Of a DNA stretch of 14,581 nucleotides, positions 13,684 to 14,581 are shown one piece after another; position 1 is the stretch's first letter, and every line of letters starts with the position of its first letter. Both the position numbers and the translations under genes were made by a program. Origin of the DNA: Actinomycetota bacterium (GTDB taxonomy: Bacteria > Actinomycetota > UBA4738 > HRBIN12); assembly GCA_005885325.1 (NCBI GenBank), contig VAYX01000089.1:1-14581 (forward strand), written 5' to 3'. Below the pieces are notes generated by a model that worked only from the letters and a program-made list of their open reading frames with translations, ran no database searches and was not told where the DNA came from.

Positions 13684-14581
13684 TCAGCCGCGCTCGAAGT
13701 ACCGCGAGAGCTCCCAGTCGGTCACTGCGGTGTTGTCGAAGATGATCTGCTCCTGCTGGGCCGTGTTCAGAAGGTGCTCGAAGACGAAGTCGCCGAAGGC
13801 CTCCCTGGCCACCTCGCTCTTGCCGAACGCGTCGATGGCCTCGTGCAGCGACGAGGGGACCCGCGGCACGTCCTTGGCCTCGTATGCGTTGCCCTCGAAC
13901 ATCGGAGGGCACTCGATCTTGTTGCGGATGCCGTGGAGTCCCGCGGCGATCGTCGCCGCGTAGGCCAGGTAGGGGTTCACGTCGGCCCCCGGGATCCGGT
14001 TCTCCACGCGGTTGCCCCTCCGATGCCCCACCACCCGGAACCCGCAGGTCCGGTTGTCGTGGCTCCACACGATGGCGGTCGGCGCCCACGAACCCAGCTG
14101 GTACCGCTTGTAGGAGTTGACGAAGGGCGCGAACATCCATGCCATCTCGCGCGCCGTCGACATCAGGCCGCCGAGGTAATGACGGAAGGTCTCCGACATG
14201 TGATGGGGGTCCGCCTCGTCCCACATGAGGGAGTCGGATCCGTCCTCGCTCCACAGGCTGGAGTGCACGTGGCAGGACGACCCGGCCTCGGCCATCGTCC
14301 ATTTCGCCATGAACGTCAGTGCCGCGTTGTTCAGCGCGGCGATCTCCTTCGCGCCGTGCTTGTAGAGCGCGTGGCGGTCGGCGGTCTCGAGCGCGTCCGC
14401 GTACACGAGGTTGATCTCGTGCTGGCCCTTCCCGAACTCACCCTTGGAGAACTCGACGGGGACCCCGGCGTCGTCCATCCCGTTCCGGATCTGGCGGATC
14501 AGCCACTCGTCCTTCGTGGTCTGGAGCATGTGGTAGTCCATGATGTAGGTCGACGTGGGGTGCAGGTCCTGGTACCGCTTG
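13684..14581 (-). CDS. glutamine-synthetase-like gamma-glutamyl ligase (N-terminal part outside window)
   Basis: The visible 298 residues are the C-terminal two thirds of a type I-related glutamine synthetase; the frame runs open through the window edge (KRYQDLHPTSTYIMDYHM). Landmarks are GQHEINLVYADALETAD (the metal and glutamate region), SSCHVHSSLW (the ATP-side histidines), FVNSYKRYQLGSWAPTAIVW, the HDNR block, and RRGNRVENRIPGADVNPYLA. The adenylylation tyrosine region of housekeeping GlnA is not recognisable. The sequence looks more like the PuuA/GlnA3/GlnA4 paralogues that glutamylate polyamines or ethanolamine than like GlnA1, and the neighbouring PuuD-like gene supports this. The ammonia-site residues (Asp50/Ser53 in GlnA) lie outside the window, so amine versus ammonia as acceptor cannot be read here. 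It is the first gene visible in the minus-strand cluster. Confidence 0.9.
   Translation of the reverse strand, partial: KRYQDLHPTSTYIMDYHMLQTTKDEWLIRQIRNGMDDAGVPVEFSKGEFGKGQHEINLVYADALETADRHALYKHGAKEIAALNNAALTFMAKWTMAEAGSSCHVHSSLWSEDGSDSLMWDEADPHHMSETFRHYLGGLMSTAREMAWMFAPFVNSYKRYQLGSWAPTAIVWSHDNRTCGFRVVGHRRGNRVENRIPGADVNPYLAYAATIAAGLHGIRNKIECPPMFEGNAYEAKDVPRVPSSLHEAIDAFGKSEVAREAFGDFVFEHLLNTAQQEQIIFDNTAVTDWELSRYFERG

Noticed and set aside
1..14581. tRNA, rRNA, CRISPR, insertion sequence or phage attachment structures
   Set aside because: No direct-repeat array, transposase or integrase motif, or cloverleaf sequence was seen on either strand by eye; a covariance-model scan was not possible.

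Overview
The window is high-GC, densely packed bacterial DNA. Gene content and style point to an actinobacterial or similar high-GC Gram-positive lineage: several GTG starts, many 4-base start/stop overlaps, a glutamine synthetase paralogue with an actinobacterial-type C-terminal half, and an Rv0959-like VWA protein. This assignment is an inference from protein character; I cannot name the species.

Layout. (1) Bases 1-1155, plus strand: the C-terminal part of a von Willebrand factor A (magnesium-chelatase-D-like) protein that starts before the window. (2) Bases 1171-3191, minus strand: a two-gene unit, a family III (CaiB/BaiF) CoA-transferase followed by a class I SAM-dependent methyltransferase joined to it by a GTGA overlap. 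Upstream lies a recognisable promoter and a striking hairpin at the predicted 5' end of the transcript. (3) Bases 3373-4014, plus strand: a small orphan protein with a winged-helix-like head and a coiled-coil tail, transcribed away from the CoA-transferase. (4) Bases 4043 to beyond 14581, minus strand: a long same-strand cluster. In transcription order it holds a glutamine-synthetase-like ligase (truncated by the window edge), a class I glutamine amidotransferase, a PuuD-like gamma-glutamyl hydrolase, a C45/acyltransferase-type Ntn hydrolase, a creatininase-family metallo-amidohydrolase, and a complete five-gene Dpp/Opp-type ABC importer (binding protein, two permeases, two ATPases). The two blocks of convergent genes around base 4030 are separated by a hairpin that contains both stop codons.

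How the genes may work together. The ligase and the PuuD-like hydrolase resemble the first and last steps of gamma-glutamylated amine catabolism (PuuA and PuuD in the putrescine pathway). Two further amide-bond hydrolases and a peptide-type importer are packed behind them. The best hypothesis is uptake and gamma-glutamylation-dependent breakdown of an amine- or amide-containing compound. The oxidase and aldehyde dehydrogenase of such a pathway are not in this window, so substrate and completeness are open. A second promoter in front of the binding-protein gene and a perfect 13-bp palindrome behind the creatininase gene suggest that the importer can be controlled separately.

No tRNA, rRNA, CRISPR array, insertion sequence or attachment site was seen, and there is no gene-free stretch longer than about 215 bases.
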